64,000 nt of DNA from Sphingomonas lutea. Lineage in GTDB: Bacteria > Pseudomonadota > Alphaproteobacteria > Sphingomonadales > Sphingomonadaceae. The notes below the pieces were generated by a model. It worked only from the letters and a program-made list of their open reading frames with translations, ran no database searches and was not told the origin of the DNA. How positions within the stretch are numbered: position 1 is the stretch's first letter; each line of letters opens with the position of its first letter. A program made the position numbers and the translations under genes. Below, piece by piece: positions 8,569-15,979 of the stretch. Location of the stretch: NCBI RefSeq assembly GCF_014396785.1, contig NZ_CP060718.1:702501-766500 (forward strand). The letters are read 5' to 3'.

Positions 8569-8793
8569 TTATTGAGCCCCGGCCCTGGCGTCGGGCTCAT
8601 AGTCGATGATGTCGCCGGGCTTGCAGTCGAGCTCCTCGCAGATCGCCTCGAGCGTGGCGAAGCGGATGCCCTTGACCTTGCCCGACTTGAGCAACGACAG
8701 ATTGGCTTCCGTTATGCCGACCGCGGCAGCAAGGTCCTTCGACTTCACCTTGCGCATCGCCAGCATGACGTCGAGCCGGATGACGATCGGCAT
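8569..8793 (-). CDS. XRE-family HTH regulator (YozG-like)
   Basis: 74 residues that are almost only a Cro/CI helix-turn-helix: KSKDLAAAVGITEANLSLL and the ending IRFATLEAICEELDCKPGDI are typical of the small YozG-type regulators. Its ATG overlaps by one base the TGA of the upstream DUF2975 gene (TGATG), so translation is coupled. Pairs of DUF2975 membrane protein and small XRE regulator are widespread; the regulator probably controls the pair, though its operator is not identified. Confidence 0.88.
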   Translation of the reverse strand: MPIVIRLDVMLAMRKVKSKDLAAAVGITEANLSLLKSGKVKGIRFATLEAICEELDCKPGDIIDYEPDARAGAQ

Positions 8794-9305
8794 CAGACGA
8801 ATGCCCGATTTTCTTCGTCGATACCGCGCGCACGCTCGAGCAACCGCGCGATGAGGAACAGCACGAGCGTCACGCCCACGGTAAGGACGGCGCGGAAATC
8901 GATCCGCATCTCGATCCGGGGCGGACCGCCAAGCGCGGCCTGGGCAAGCTGGGCTGCGGGCGGCGCAATCAGGCCGATCAGCGCCATGAGCAGCAGCCAG
9001 AAGGCGAAGCTTCGGAACGCGGCGACGACGCCGGCTGAAAACAGTTCGCCGCGCGCGATCCGGCCCAACATCTGGGTCAGGCGGATCAGCGCGGCGATCA
9101 GCAGAACCATCGAGACGTCCCCGATTGCACGCGCCGCGGGCGTATCGAGCCCGGATTGGTGGCGTTCCAGCCGCACCGTGCCGGTGTCGACGCCGAATCG
9201 GGCAGCGGCATAAAGCGACGCCATCAGGATGATCGTCGCCCACACTCCCCAACGGAGACGCGAAGCTGAAAGACTGATCGATCTATTTGTTGTCTCGCTT
9301 GACAT
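8793..9305 (-). CDS. DUF2975 membrane protein
   Basis: 170 residues from ATG 9305 (the frame extends upstream but this start gives MSSETTNRS before the first helix). Four hydrophobic segments are visible: WATIILMASLYAAARFG, the SMVLLIAALI region, a FAFWLLLMALIGLIA segment and AVLTVGVTLVLFLIA. This fits the DUF2975 family, of unknown function, nearly always coupled to a YozG-like HTH gene as here. The ATG overlaps the -35 element of the divergent promoter at 9299. Confidence 0.8.
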   Translation of the reverse strand: MSSETTNRSISLSASRLRWGVWATIILMASLYAAARFGVDTGTVRLERHQSGLDTPAARAIGDVSMVLLIAALIRLTQMLGRIARGELFSAGVVAAFRSFAFWLLLMALIGLIAPPAAQLAQAALGGPPRIEMRIDFRAVLTVGVTLVLFLIARLLERARGIDEENRAFV

Positions 9306-9327
9306 GATTATCGTCCAACAATAATAG
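9299..9327 (+). promoter_or_regulatory. Sigma70-like promoter for the retropepsin-PDZ gene
   Basis: TTGACA (9299-9304), a 17-nt spacer and TAATAG (9322-9327) lie 38 nt upstream of GTG 9365. The -35 overlaps the start codon of the divergent DUF2975 gene, so the two transcription units share control DNA. Confidence 0.5.
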
Positions 9328-9364
9328 ATTGCCAATCTACAGCAACGCAGATGGAGCCGCAATC

Positions 9365-10546
9365 GTGAAGAAACTGTCGATCATCCTTGCCAGCCTCGCG
9401 CTTGCTTCGGCCGGCGGCCTGACCCTTGCCCACGCGCAGCAGATCGCGCCGCCGAGGGTGACGTTCATGGCGCAATCGCACACCGTTCCGTTCGAACTGT
9501 ATCGCGGCAACCGGATTTTTGCCGCTGCGGAGCTCAATGGGCATCCGACTCCGGTGATCCTCGATACCGGCGCAAGCGCGACGACGATCGACGCGGCCTA
9601 TGCGCGTTCGATCGGCCTGCCGCCGGGCCGCAAGATCCAGGGACAGGGTGCCGGCGGCGCGGTCGACGCGGAACTCGTGTCCGGCGTTACCCTCGAAATC
9701 GGCGGGATGCGGTTTGAAGACATGACGGTCGGCGTCATCGACCTGTCGCTGGTGTCGCGCGGCATCGGCCGTCCGGTCAACGTCATCCTCGGCCGGGAAT
9801 TCTTCAATTCGGCAGTCGTGTCGCTCGACTGGGCCGGGCGGACCCTGACGGTCAATTCGCACGCGTCGTTCAGGCCTGCAGCCGCCGCTGCGGAGCTCAA
9901 ATTGTCGCGCAAGGGGCCGTTCAACACGATTCCCGTGGCTGTCGCCGGGGACAAGCCGATCCAGGCACTGCTTGACCTCGGCAATGGCGGCAACTTGTCG
10001 TTGCCCCGAACCTATTGGGGCGCGCGCGCGGATCTTTCGCGCTTGCGCTACGCCGAAAGCCGCATGGGCGGGGTCGGCGGCCTGCATGCGGCCCGGGTAA
10101 CTGTCCTTCCGGCGGTGGGCCTGGGCAACCGCACGTTCGCCAACGTCCCTGCAACCCTGTCCGACTCCGGCAACGATCACGACCCTGAAAAGATGGCCAA
10201 TGTCGGCATCGGCTTGCTCAAGCAGTTCCACGTCGATCTCGATCTCGGCCGCGACCGCATCTACCTGACCCCGCGGCGCGATGCCCCGAGCTTCGAGCGC
10301 GACCGCTCGGGCACGAGGCTTGAGCTGGTCGGGAATCGGCTGCGCGTCGCGTTCGTCTCGCCCCAGGGGCCGGCCGCAGCGGCAGGTCTGAAAGAAGGCG
10401 ATGAGATTGTCGCCGTCGACGGCCGTCAGGTCACCGCTTCTTATTATCAGGGTGCCGACTGGACGCGCGGCCGCGCCGGCAAGTCCGTGCTGCTGGAGCG
10501 CGCCGACGGCAGCCGGGTCACGGTGACGCTCCGCGACTATTACTGA
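9365..10546 (+). CDS. Retropepsin-like aspartic protease with C-terminal PDZ domain
   Basis: 393 residues from GTG 9365, with GGAG 8 nt upstream; a signal peptide (about 1-25, ending LAHAQ) follows directly. The aspartyl protease motif VILDTGASATTID lies near residue 65, as in clan AA single-lobe retropepsins. A second lobe-like region contains LLDLGNGGNLSL, where the usual D-T/S-G is D-L-G, so one active-site half is altered. A PDZ domain occupies about 315-390 (GPAAAAGLKEGDEIVAVDG). Periplasmic proteolysis or peptide binding is inferred. An inverted repeat at 10565 follows the stop. Confidence 0.85.
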   Translation: MKKLSIILASLALASAGGLTLAHAQQIAPPRVTFMAQSHTVPFELYRGNRIFAAAELNGHPTPVILDTGASATTIDAAYARSIGLPPGRKIQGQGAGGAVDAELVSGVTLEIGGMRFEDMTVGVIDLSLVSRGIGRPVNVILGREFFNSAVVSLDWAGRTLTVNSHASFRPAAAAAELKLSRKGPFNTIPVAVAGDKPIQALLDLGNGGNLSLPRTYWGARADLSRLRYAESRMGGVGGLHAARVTVLPAVGLGNRTFANVPATLSDSGNDHDPEKMANVGIGLLKQFHVDLDLGRDRIYLTPRRDAPSFERDRSGTRLELVGNRLRVAFVSPQGPAAAAGLKEGDEIVAVDGRQVTASYYQGADWTRGRAGKSVLLERADGSRVTVTLRDYY

Positions 10547-10564
10547 CCGGTGCCTGGCGCTTGC

Positions 10565-10589
10565 GCCCGCTTGTCAACGCCAAGCGGGC
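10565..10589 (+). terminator. Strong hairpin after the protease gene
   Basis: A perfect 9-bp stem, GCCCGCTTG / CAAGCGGGC, with a 7-nt loop sits 18 nt after the stop. No T-tract follows, so termination would be weak or Rho-assisted. Confidence 0.4.
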
Positions 10590-10606
10590 GGAGCTAGGGC
10601 CGCGCA

Positions 10607-11563
10607 ATGATCGACCTCAAGGAAGAGCTGGTCACCGTCTTTGGCGGCGGCGGCTTTATTGGCCGCTACGTCTGCGAGAGCCTGCTTCGCGCCGGTGCGC
10701 GGGTCCGTGTTGCCCAGCGCGACCCTCGGAAGGCGCATTTTCTGCAGCCGCTTGCCCAGGTGGGGCAGATCGGCTTCGTCAGTGCCGATACGCGGCGTCG
10801 TGACACGATCGCCGGCGCGATCCGCGGCGCGACGGCGGTGATCAACCTCCCGGGCGTCTTCGGCAAGCAGATGTGGAGCGTCCACGTCGAAGGCGCACGC
10901 AATGTGGCCGAGGTCGCGGCCGCGAATGGCGTCAGCGCCTTGGTGCAAATGTCTGCGATCGGCGCCGACTCCGCCGGCGTTTCCGATTATGCGCGCAGTA
11001 AGGGGGAGGGCGAGGCCGCGGTGCGCGCCGCTTTTCCGAACGCTACGATCATCCGGCCATCGCTGGTGTTCGGGCCGGAGGATCAGCTGACCAATCGCTT
11101 CGCTGCAATGGGTCGGCTGCCGCTGCTGCCGGTGCTTGCGGCAGCGACGAAATTCCAGCCTGTCTACGTGCGCGACCTGGCCAAGGCGATCGCCATCGCG
11201 GCGAGCAATCCTCGCGCGCACGCCGGCAAGACCTATGAAATCGCCGGACCCCAGCCCATGAGCATGATCGACCTGCATCGGCAGATTTTTGCGTTGTCGG
11301 GGCAGAACCCTGACCTCATCGAGCTGCCAAACATCGCGGGCAAGTTTCTTTCCATGTTCGGTTGGCTGCCCGGAGCGCCGCTGACCGCTGATCAATGGAA
11401 GATGCTTCAGCAGGACAATGTGCCGTCGGGCAGGCAACCGGGGCTGGAAGCGTTCGGCATAGAGGCCACGCCGCTCGCCGCCGTGGGCGCGGAATGGCTC
11501 GGCCGGTTCAATCGCGGAGGCCGCTTCGCCGGTCACCGCGCCAGCGCAACCGCGGCCAACTAG
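10607..11563 (+). CDS. Complex I NDUFA9-like NAD(P)-binding epimerase-family protein
   Basis: 318 residues. The Rossmann motif is TVFGGGGFIGRYVCESL near the N-terminus, with a QRDPRKA segment after beta 2. It is an atypical/extended short-chain dehydrogenase of the NDUFA9 type; bacterial members are annotated after the mitochondrial complex I subunit. The catalytic YxxxK is partly kept as YARSKGEGEAA. Substrate is unknown. It ends 3 nt before uppP, so the two are probably cotranscribed. Confidence 0.85.
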   Translation: MIDLKEELVTVFGGGGFIGRYVCESLLRAGARVRVAQRDPRKAHFLQPLAQVGQIGFVSADTRRRDTIAGAIRGATAVINLPGVFGKQMWSVHVEGARNVAEVAAANGVSALVQMSAIGADSAGVSDYARSKGEGEAAVRAAFPNATIIRPSLVFGPEDQLTNRFAAMGRLPLLPVLAAATKFQPVYVRDLAKAIAIAASNPRAHAGKTYEIAGPQPMSMIDLHRQIFALSGQNPDLIELPNIAGKFLSMFGWLPGAPLTADQWKMLQQDNVPSGRQPGLEAFGIEATPLAAVGAEWLGRFNRGGRFAGHRASATAAN

Positions 11564-11566
11564 CGC

Positions 11567-12367
11567 ATGCCCATCCTCTGGTTGGTTATCATCCTCGGCA
11601 TCGTCGAGGGCGTCACCGAATATCTGCCCGTCTCCTCGACCGGCCACCTCATCCTCGCCACCGAGCTGCTCGGCTTCCGCGCCGACGAATGGGCGGTGTT
11701 CAACATCGCCATCCAGCCGGGCGCGATCCTCGCCATCGTCGTCCTCTACTGGCGCACCTTCTGGGAGGTGCTGAAGGGGATGTTCGAGCGCAGCCCCGAT
11801 GCGTGGCGGTTCGTGCGCAACGTCCTTGTCGCCTTCACGCCCGCCGTCGTCCTCGGCCTGGCGCTTGGCGACGCGATCGAAACGATGCTGGCCAATGCGG
11901 TCATCGTCGCCTGGGCGCTGATCATCGGCGGGATCGCCATCTTGGTGATCGAACGGCTGGTGAAGCCGAAGGAAAGCGGCGGGGTCTCGAACCTAACACT
12001 GCGCCAATCGGCGTCGATCGGCCTCGTCCAGTGCCTGGCGATGATTCCTGGGGTCAGCCGCTCGGGCGCGACGATCCTCGGCGCGATGAGCCTCGGCATC
12101 GACCGCAAGACCGCGGCGGAATTCAGCTTCTTCCTCGCCGTGCCCACGCTGGCGGGCGCGACCACGCTGCAATTGTTCAAGCATTGGGACGAAATCCCGA
12201 CCGGCCAGCTGCAGTGGATCGGGCTCGGCAGCCTCGTCTCCTTCGTCGTCGCCTGGGTGGTGGTGAAAGGCTTTCTGGCGATCGTTACCCGCTATGGCTT
12301 CGCGCCATTCGGCTGGTATCGCATCGTCGCCGGCACCGCCGCTGTGGTCTGGCTAACGCTTCGCTAG
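11567..12367 (+). CDS. uppP: Undecaprenyl-diphosphate phosphatase
   Basis: 266 residues, polytopic. It recycles undecaprenyl diphosphate to the monophosphate carrier used for peptidoglycan and polysaccharide export. The two BacA/UppP signatures are present: EGVTEYLPVSSTGHL in the first helix and PGVSRSGATI in the middle, containing the catalytic Glu, Ser and Arg. Length is normal. It follows the NDUFA9-like gene by 3 nt. Confidence 0.96.
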   Translation: MPILWLVIILGIVEGVTEYLPVSSTGHLILATELLGFRADEWAVFNIAIQPGAILAIVVLYWRTFWEVLKGMFERSPDAWRFVRNVLVAFTPAVVLGLALGDAIETMLANAVIVAWALIIGGIAILVIERLVKPKESGGVSNLTLRQSASIGLVQCLAMIPGVSRSGATILGAMSLGIDRKTAAEFSFFLAVPTLAGATTLQLFKHWDEIPTGQLQWIGLGSLVSFVVAWVVVKGFLAIVTRYGFAPFGWYRIVAGTAAVVWLTLR

Positions 12368-12439
12368 TTTATCCTTGCGTCACTTTGGGTTAAGCTGGTT
12401 CCCCTGACAAATCAGGCGGTTGGCCGAAAGGGCGAGACG

Positions 12440-12892
12440 ATGCGTACCAAGCTTCTCCTGATCCCGATGTTTCTGGGCGCGAGCCCCGCACTTGCCCAGG
12501 CGCCTGTTGCGCCCAAGGCGGCACCCGACACCGCGCAAATCCAGCGTGTGCTCAATGACCCTGCGATGGCAGACCGCATGGCGCGCGTCATGCAGGCGAT
12601 GTCCAGGAGCTTCATGAACCTGCCCGTGGGCGAGGTGCAGGCCGCGGTCGAAGGCCGCGCCCCGACGGCGGCGGAACGGCGCATGACCGTGCGCGACATG
12701 GGCCGCCGCGACAATCGCAATTTCGAGCGTGACGTGCAGCAGCAGATGGCCAATGCGCGCCCGATGCTCGAACAGGGAATGAAGGCGCTAGGCGAGGCGC
12801 TGCCCGCGATGATGCAGGGCATGACCAAGGCGGGTGAGGCCATCGAACGCGCAACCGCAAATTTGCCTGACCCGACCTATCCGAAGCGGTAG
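12440..12892 (+). CDS. Secreted hypothetical protein, helical
   Basis: 150 residues. A signal peptide (MRTKLLLIPMFLGASPALAQA) is followed by a Met/Arg/Ala-rich helical domain (MADRMARVMQAMSRSFM, MKALGEALPAMMQGMTKAGE). I do not recognise the family. A periplasmic location is inferred. It stands alone between uppP and a GST gene on the same strand. Confidence 0.75.
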   Translation: MRTKLLLIPMFLGASPALAQAPVAPKAAPDTAQIQRVLNDPAMADRMARVMQAMSRSFMNLPVGEVQAAVEGRAPTAAERRMTVRDMGRRDNRNFERDVQQQMANARPMLEQGMKALGEALPAMMQGMTKAGEAIERATANLPDPTYPKR

Positions 12893-12927
12893 ACGCGCCG
12901 TCCCACCGCGCTAAAGCTGCCCCTCGC

Positions 12928-13599
12928 ATGTGGCAGCTCTTCCAATTCCCCCTGTGCCCTTTCTCCCGCAAGGTCCGGCTCGTCCTCGCCGAGAAGGGCG
13001 TCGGGCATGAGCTGGTGCGCGAGAATCCGTGGGAGAAGCGCGACGAGTTCGTCGACCTGAACCCCGCGGGCGAAACGCCGGTGATGGTCGACGCCGACCA
13101 GGGGATTACGCTGATCGGGTCGCAGCCGATCGTCGAATATCTCGACGAGACGGTCGACCGCATGCCGATGGTCCACGGCAATGCCGCGCTTCGCGCCGAA
13201 ATCCGCCGAATGACCGAATGGTTCGACATCAAGCTCTATCGCGAAGTGGTCGAGCCGCTGATGAACGAACGGATGCGCAAGCGCCTGGTCAGCCGCGAAA
13301 GCCCCGACACGCGCGTGCTGCGGGAGGCGATGCGGATCGCGTCCGAGCATCTCGATTATATCGATTATCTGCTCGACCACCGCCGCTGGCTAGCGGGACC
13401 GGGGCTGAGCCTCGCCGACTTTACCGCCGCCGCGCATCTGAGCGTGATCGATTATCTCGGCGCGCTCGACTGGCGCGGGCACAAGCAGACCCAGGATTGG
13501 TACGCGGTAATGAAGTCTCGGCCGTGCTTCCGGCCGCTGCTGGGGGAGCGGATGGAAGTGATCGTGCCGCCGGGGCATTACGACAAGGTGGATTTTTAG
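12928..13599 (+). CDS. Glutathione S-transferase family protein
   Basis: 223 residues. A thioredoxin-fold N-terminal domain (MWQLFQFPLCPFSRKVRL) has CPFS in the place of the catalytic motif, the cis-Pro segment GETPVMVD and the ESQ-like IGSQPIVEYLDE. The all-helical C-terminal domain includes LAGPGLSLADFTAAAHL, the usual N-cap motif. Substrate is unknown. A hairpin element follows at 13614. Confidence 0.9.
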   Translation: MWQLFQFPLCPFSRKVRLVLAEKGVGHELVRENPWEKRDEFVDLNPAGETPVMVDADQGITLIGSQPIVEYLDETVDRMPMVHGNAALRAEIRRMTEWFDIKLYREVVEPLMNERMRKRLVSRESPDTRVLREAMRIASEHLDYIDYLLDHRRWLAGPGLSLADFTAAAHLSVIDYLGALDWRGHKQTQDWYAVMKSRPCFRPLLGERMEVIVPPGHYDKVDF

Positions 13600-13613
13600 C
13601 GGGAGGCACCGAG

Positions 13614-13650
13614 CATAAGGGAGCGTTTGCGAAGCAAACGGGAGCTTATG
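13614..13650. repeat. Palindromic intergenic hairpin
   Basis: An inner perfect 7-bp stem CGTTTGC-GAA-GCAAACG is nested in an outer CATAAG/CTTATG stem. It lies between the converging GST gene and the 59-aa ORF. It may serve as a bidirectional terminator or be a dispersed palindromic element; a genome copy count would decide. The remaining 85 nt up to 13735 show nothing recognisable. Confidence 0.5.
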
Positions 13651-13735
13651 TCGAAGAGATGCCGAATGCCGGACGGCCTGCGCCCATAGGGCGACAGGAC
13701 CGGAAGCGCAGCTGACCGAAGGTCACCGCGCGGAT

Positions 13736-13915
13736 TCACTCCGCGCCGGCTGCAATCGCGATCAGGCATCCAACCAAGGCGATGGACCATAATAAGACGC
13801 CGACCCAAAACGCCGCAGGCTCGGTCCGCCTGTAAGCAAGTCCCGTAAGATATAACGGTATCGAGCCCTTGTTGAGGCCGAGCATCAGGATCACAACGCA
13901 CAACGCTGCGCTCAA
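13736..13915 (-). CDS. 59-aa putative two-helix membrane protein coupled to ubiG
   Basis: Starts at a TTG whose last two bases are the first two of the ubiG stop (TTGA overlap), a common coupling arrangement. The product reads LSAALCVVILMLGLNKGSIP and later FWVGVLLWSIALVGCLIAIA, giving two transmembrane helices separated by a basic turn (YRRTE). No family is recognised. The other reading frames here give compositionally odd peptides, whereas this one has a plausible membrane-protein composition. Confidence 0.45.
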   Translation of the reverse strand: MSAALCVVILMLGLNKGSIPLYLTGLAYRRTEPAAFWVGVLLWSIALVGCLIAIAAGAE

Positions 13916-14631
13916 GCGCGCACCGCCGCTACCAGATAATTCAACCGCACATCATCGCTGAGATGCAGCCCCCGCGACGGTGACCAGGCAATGCCCTCCA
14001 CGTCGACGCACTCCAACCCCGCATCCGCGAGCAGCGTCTTCATCCGCTCGGGCGAGATAAACTTGTCGAAATCATGCGTGCCGCGCGGGATCTGGCCGAG
14101 GCCTTCGGCGAGCGTGATCATCATCAGCTTCGACCAGCCGGTGGCGTTGGGCGTCGACAGGATCAGCAACCCGTCCGGCGCCAGCCGCGCCGCAAGCGCC
14201 CTCAGGAAGGCAGCGGGATCGGCGACATGCTCGATGACCTCGAGGCAGGTGACGAGGTCATATTGGCCGTCAAGCGCCTGCACGTCGCCCTGCCGGTAGT
14301 CGATCTCCAACCCTTGCCCCGCCGCATGGTCGCGCGCCACCGCGATCACCTCGGGCGTGGCGTCAATCGCGGTGACCTTCGCGCCCATCCGTGCAAGCGG
14401 CTCGGCCAGCAGGCCCGCGCCGCAGCCAACGTCGAGCGCGCTCTTGCCTTCGAGTGGCCGCCGCAGATGCTCGTCCACCTGCCAGTGCCGGTCGATCTGG
14501 TCGCGGATGTAGCCGAGCCGCACCGGGTTGAGCTTATGCAGCATCGCTGACGAGCCCTTCGGGTCCCACCAATCCGCTGCGAGCTTGCCGAACTGTTCGA
14601 CCTCGCGTGGCAGGATGCTTGTTTCGGCCAT
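13912..14631 (-). CDS. ubiG: Ubiquinone biosynthesis O-methyltransferase
   Basis: 239 residues. It performs both SAM-dependent O-methylations of ubiquinone synthesis. The N-terminal signature FGKLAADWWDPKG and the class I methyltransferase motif LDVGCGAGLLAEPLARMG are clear, with post-motif YDLVTCLEVIEHV and STPN. Length is normal. It is divergent from the aspartokinase gene with a 60-nt gap, an arrangement familiar in sphingomonads. Confidence 0.96.
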   Translation of the reverse strand: MAETSILPREVEQFGKLAADWWDPKGSSAMLHKLNPVRLGYIRDQIDRHWQVDEHLRRPLEGKSALDVGCGAGLLAEPLARMGAKVTAIDATPEVIAVARDHAAGQGLEIDYRQGDVQALDGQYDLVTCLEVIEHVADPAAFLRALAARLAPDGLLILSTPNATGWSKLMMITLAEGLGQIPRGTHDFDKFISPERMKTLLADAGLECVDVEGIAWSPSRGLHLSDDVRLNYLVAAVRA

Positions 14632-14692
14632 GCGCGCCTCCTAACAGTCCGCGCGTCCCAGCCCAAGGAGCTTCAGCCTGCCCCGTATCGTA

Positions 14693-15910
14693 ATGAAGTT
14701 CGGCGGAACGTCGATGGCGGGTATCGAGCGCATCCGCAGTGTCGCCGCGCGTGTCCGGCGCGAGGCCGAGGCGGGCAATCAGGTGCTGGTGGTGGTTTCC
14801 GCGATGGCCGGGGAGACCGACCGGCTGGTGCAGCTCTGCCGCGAGGCCGCCGCGCTGCATGATCCGACCGAATATGACGTCGTGGTCGCCTCGGGCGAGC
14901 AGGTGACCGCAGGCCTGCTGGCGATGACGCTGCAAGGCATGGGCGTGAACGCGCGCAGCTTCATGGGCTGGCAATTGGTGCGGGCATCGGGAGTCCACGG
15001 CAATGCGCGGGTCGAGGCGGTCGAGGGCGCCACGCTCGATGAGGCGCTGCGTAATGGCACAGTCGCGGTCATCCCCGGCTTCCAGGGCGTGTCCGACGAC
15101 GGGCGGCTGGCGACGCTTGGCCGCGGCGGGTCGGACACCAGCGCGGTGGCCATCGCCGCGGGGCTGAAGGCCGACCGCTGCGACATCTACACCGACGTCG
15201 ACGGCGTCTACACCACCGATCCGCGGATCGTGCCGCGCGCGCGCAAGCTGACCCAGGTGACGTTCGAGGAAATGCTCGAGCTTGCGGGCGTCGGCGCCAA
15301 GGTGCTGCAGGTGCGCTCGGTCGGGCTGGCGATGCGCGAGAAACTGCCGCTGCGCGTGCTGTCGGCCTTCGAGGATTTGCCCGGCACCGACATCGTCGCC
15401 GAGCTTTCAGGAGCGAACATGGAACGCAATGAGATCGCGGGCATCGCCGCCGACCGCAACGAGGCGCGGATCACGCTGACCGGCGTCCCCGACAAGCCCG
15501 GCACCGTCGCGCAGGTGATCGCGCCGCTGGCCGAAGCCGGGCTGTCGCTCGACATGATCGTCCACGCCGCGACGCCCAACACCGGGTCGTCCGACCTGAC
15601 CTTCACCGTTCCACGCGCCAGCCTGTCGCAGGCGATGGCGGTGATCGAGCAGCGTAAAGGCGAGATCGGCTATGCCGAGCTGATCCACGACGATGCGGTC
15701 GCCAAGGTCAGCATCGTCGGCGTCGGCATCCGCTCCAACCCGCAGCTCGCGGCGCGGATGTTCGACGTTCTGGCCGAGCGGCAGATCAACCTTCACGCGG
15801 TCTCGACCAGCGAGATCAAGGTCAGCGCGCTGATCGCCGAAAGCGAGCTCGATCTGGCGGTGCGGATGCTGCACTCGGCGTTCGGCCTCGACGCGGAGCA
15901 ATCGGCGTGA
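14693..15910 (+). CDS. lysC: Aspartate kinase
   Basis: At least 405 residues. It catalyses the first step of the aspartate family pathway. KFGGTSM at the N-terminus, GRGGSDTSAVA and YTDVDGVYTTDPR identify the kinase domain; two ACT domains (about 265-400) are the lysine/threonine feedback sites. ATG 14693 lies 22 nt after AAGGAG (14665-14670), too far for normal initiation, whereas a CTG at 14678 is 7 nt from it and would add five residues (MPRIV before MKFGG) matching the usual family N-terminus ARIVMKFGG. I list the ATG but think CTG 14678 is the likelier start. Confidence 0.95.
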   Translation: MKFGGTSMAGIERIRSVAARVRREAEAGNQVLVVVSAMAGETDRLVQLCREAAALHDPTEYDVVVASGEQVTAGLLAMTLQGMGVNARSFMGWQLVRASGVHGNARVEAVEGATLDEALRNGTVAVIPGFQGVSDDGRLATLGRGGSDTSAVAIAAGLKADRCDIYTDVDGVYTTDPRIVPRARKLTQVTFEEMLELAGVGAKVLQVRSVGLAMREKLPLRVLSAFEDLPGTDIVAELSGANMERNEIAGIAADRNEARITLTGVPDKPGTVAQVIAPLAEAGLSLDMIVHAATPNTGSSDLTFTVPRASLSQAMAVIEQRKGEIGYAELIHDDAVAKVSIVGVGIRSNPQLAARMFDVLAERQINLHAVSTSEIKVSALIAESELDLAVRMLHSAFGLDAEQSA

Positions 15911-15918
15911 ACCACGTA

Positions 15919-15958
15919 GCCCTCCCCTTGATGGGGAGGGGTTGGGGTGGGGTGAGGT
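15919..15958. repeat. GC-rich dispersed palindrome, left copy
   Basis: A 40-nt G/C-skewed element containing CCCTCCCCTTGATGGGGAGG and GTTGGGGTGGGG. It is about 90% identical to the reverse complement of 15987-16027, so the two form an inverted pair with a 28-nt spacer. Such elements are scattered through many proteobacterial genomes. It starts 8 nt after the lysC stop. Confidence 0.75.
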
Positions 15959-15979
15959 GTCCGCTAGAGACGCCGCCCT

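Noticed and set aside
11395..12393. 332-codon frame overlapping uppP on the same strand
   Set aside because: Out of frame with uppP and Arg/His-rich; uppP motifs show the true frame.
13596..13901. 101-codon minus-strand frame after the GST gene
   Set aside because: Poor composition; the alternative frame (13736-13915) gives a credible membrane protein.
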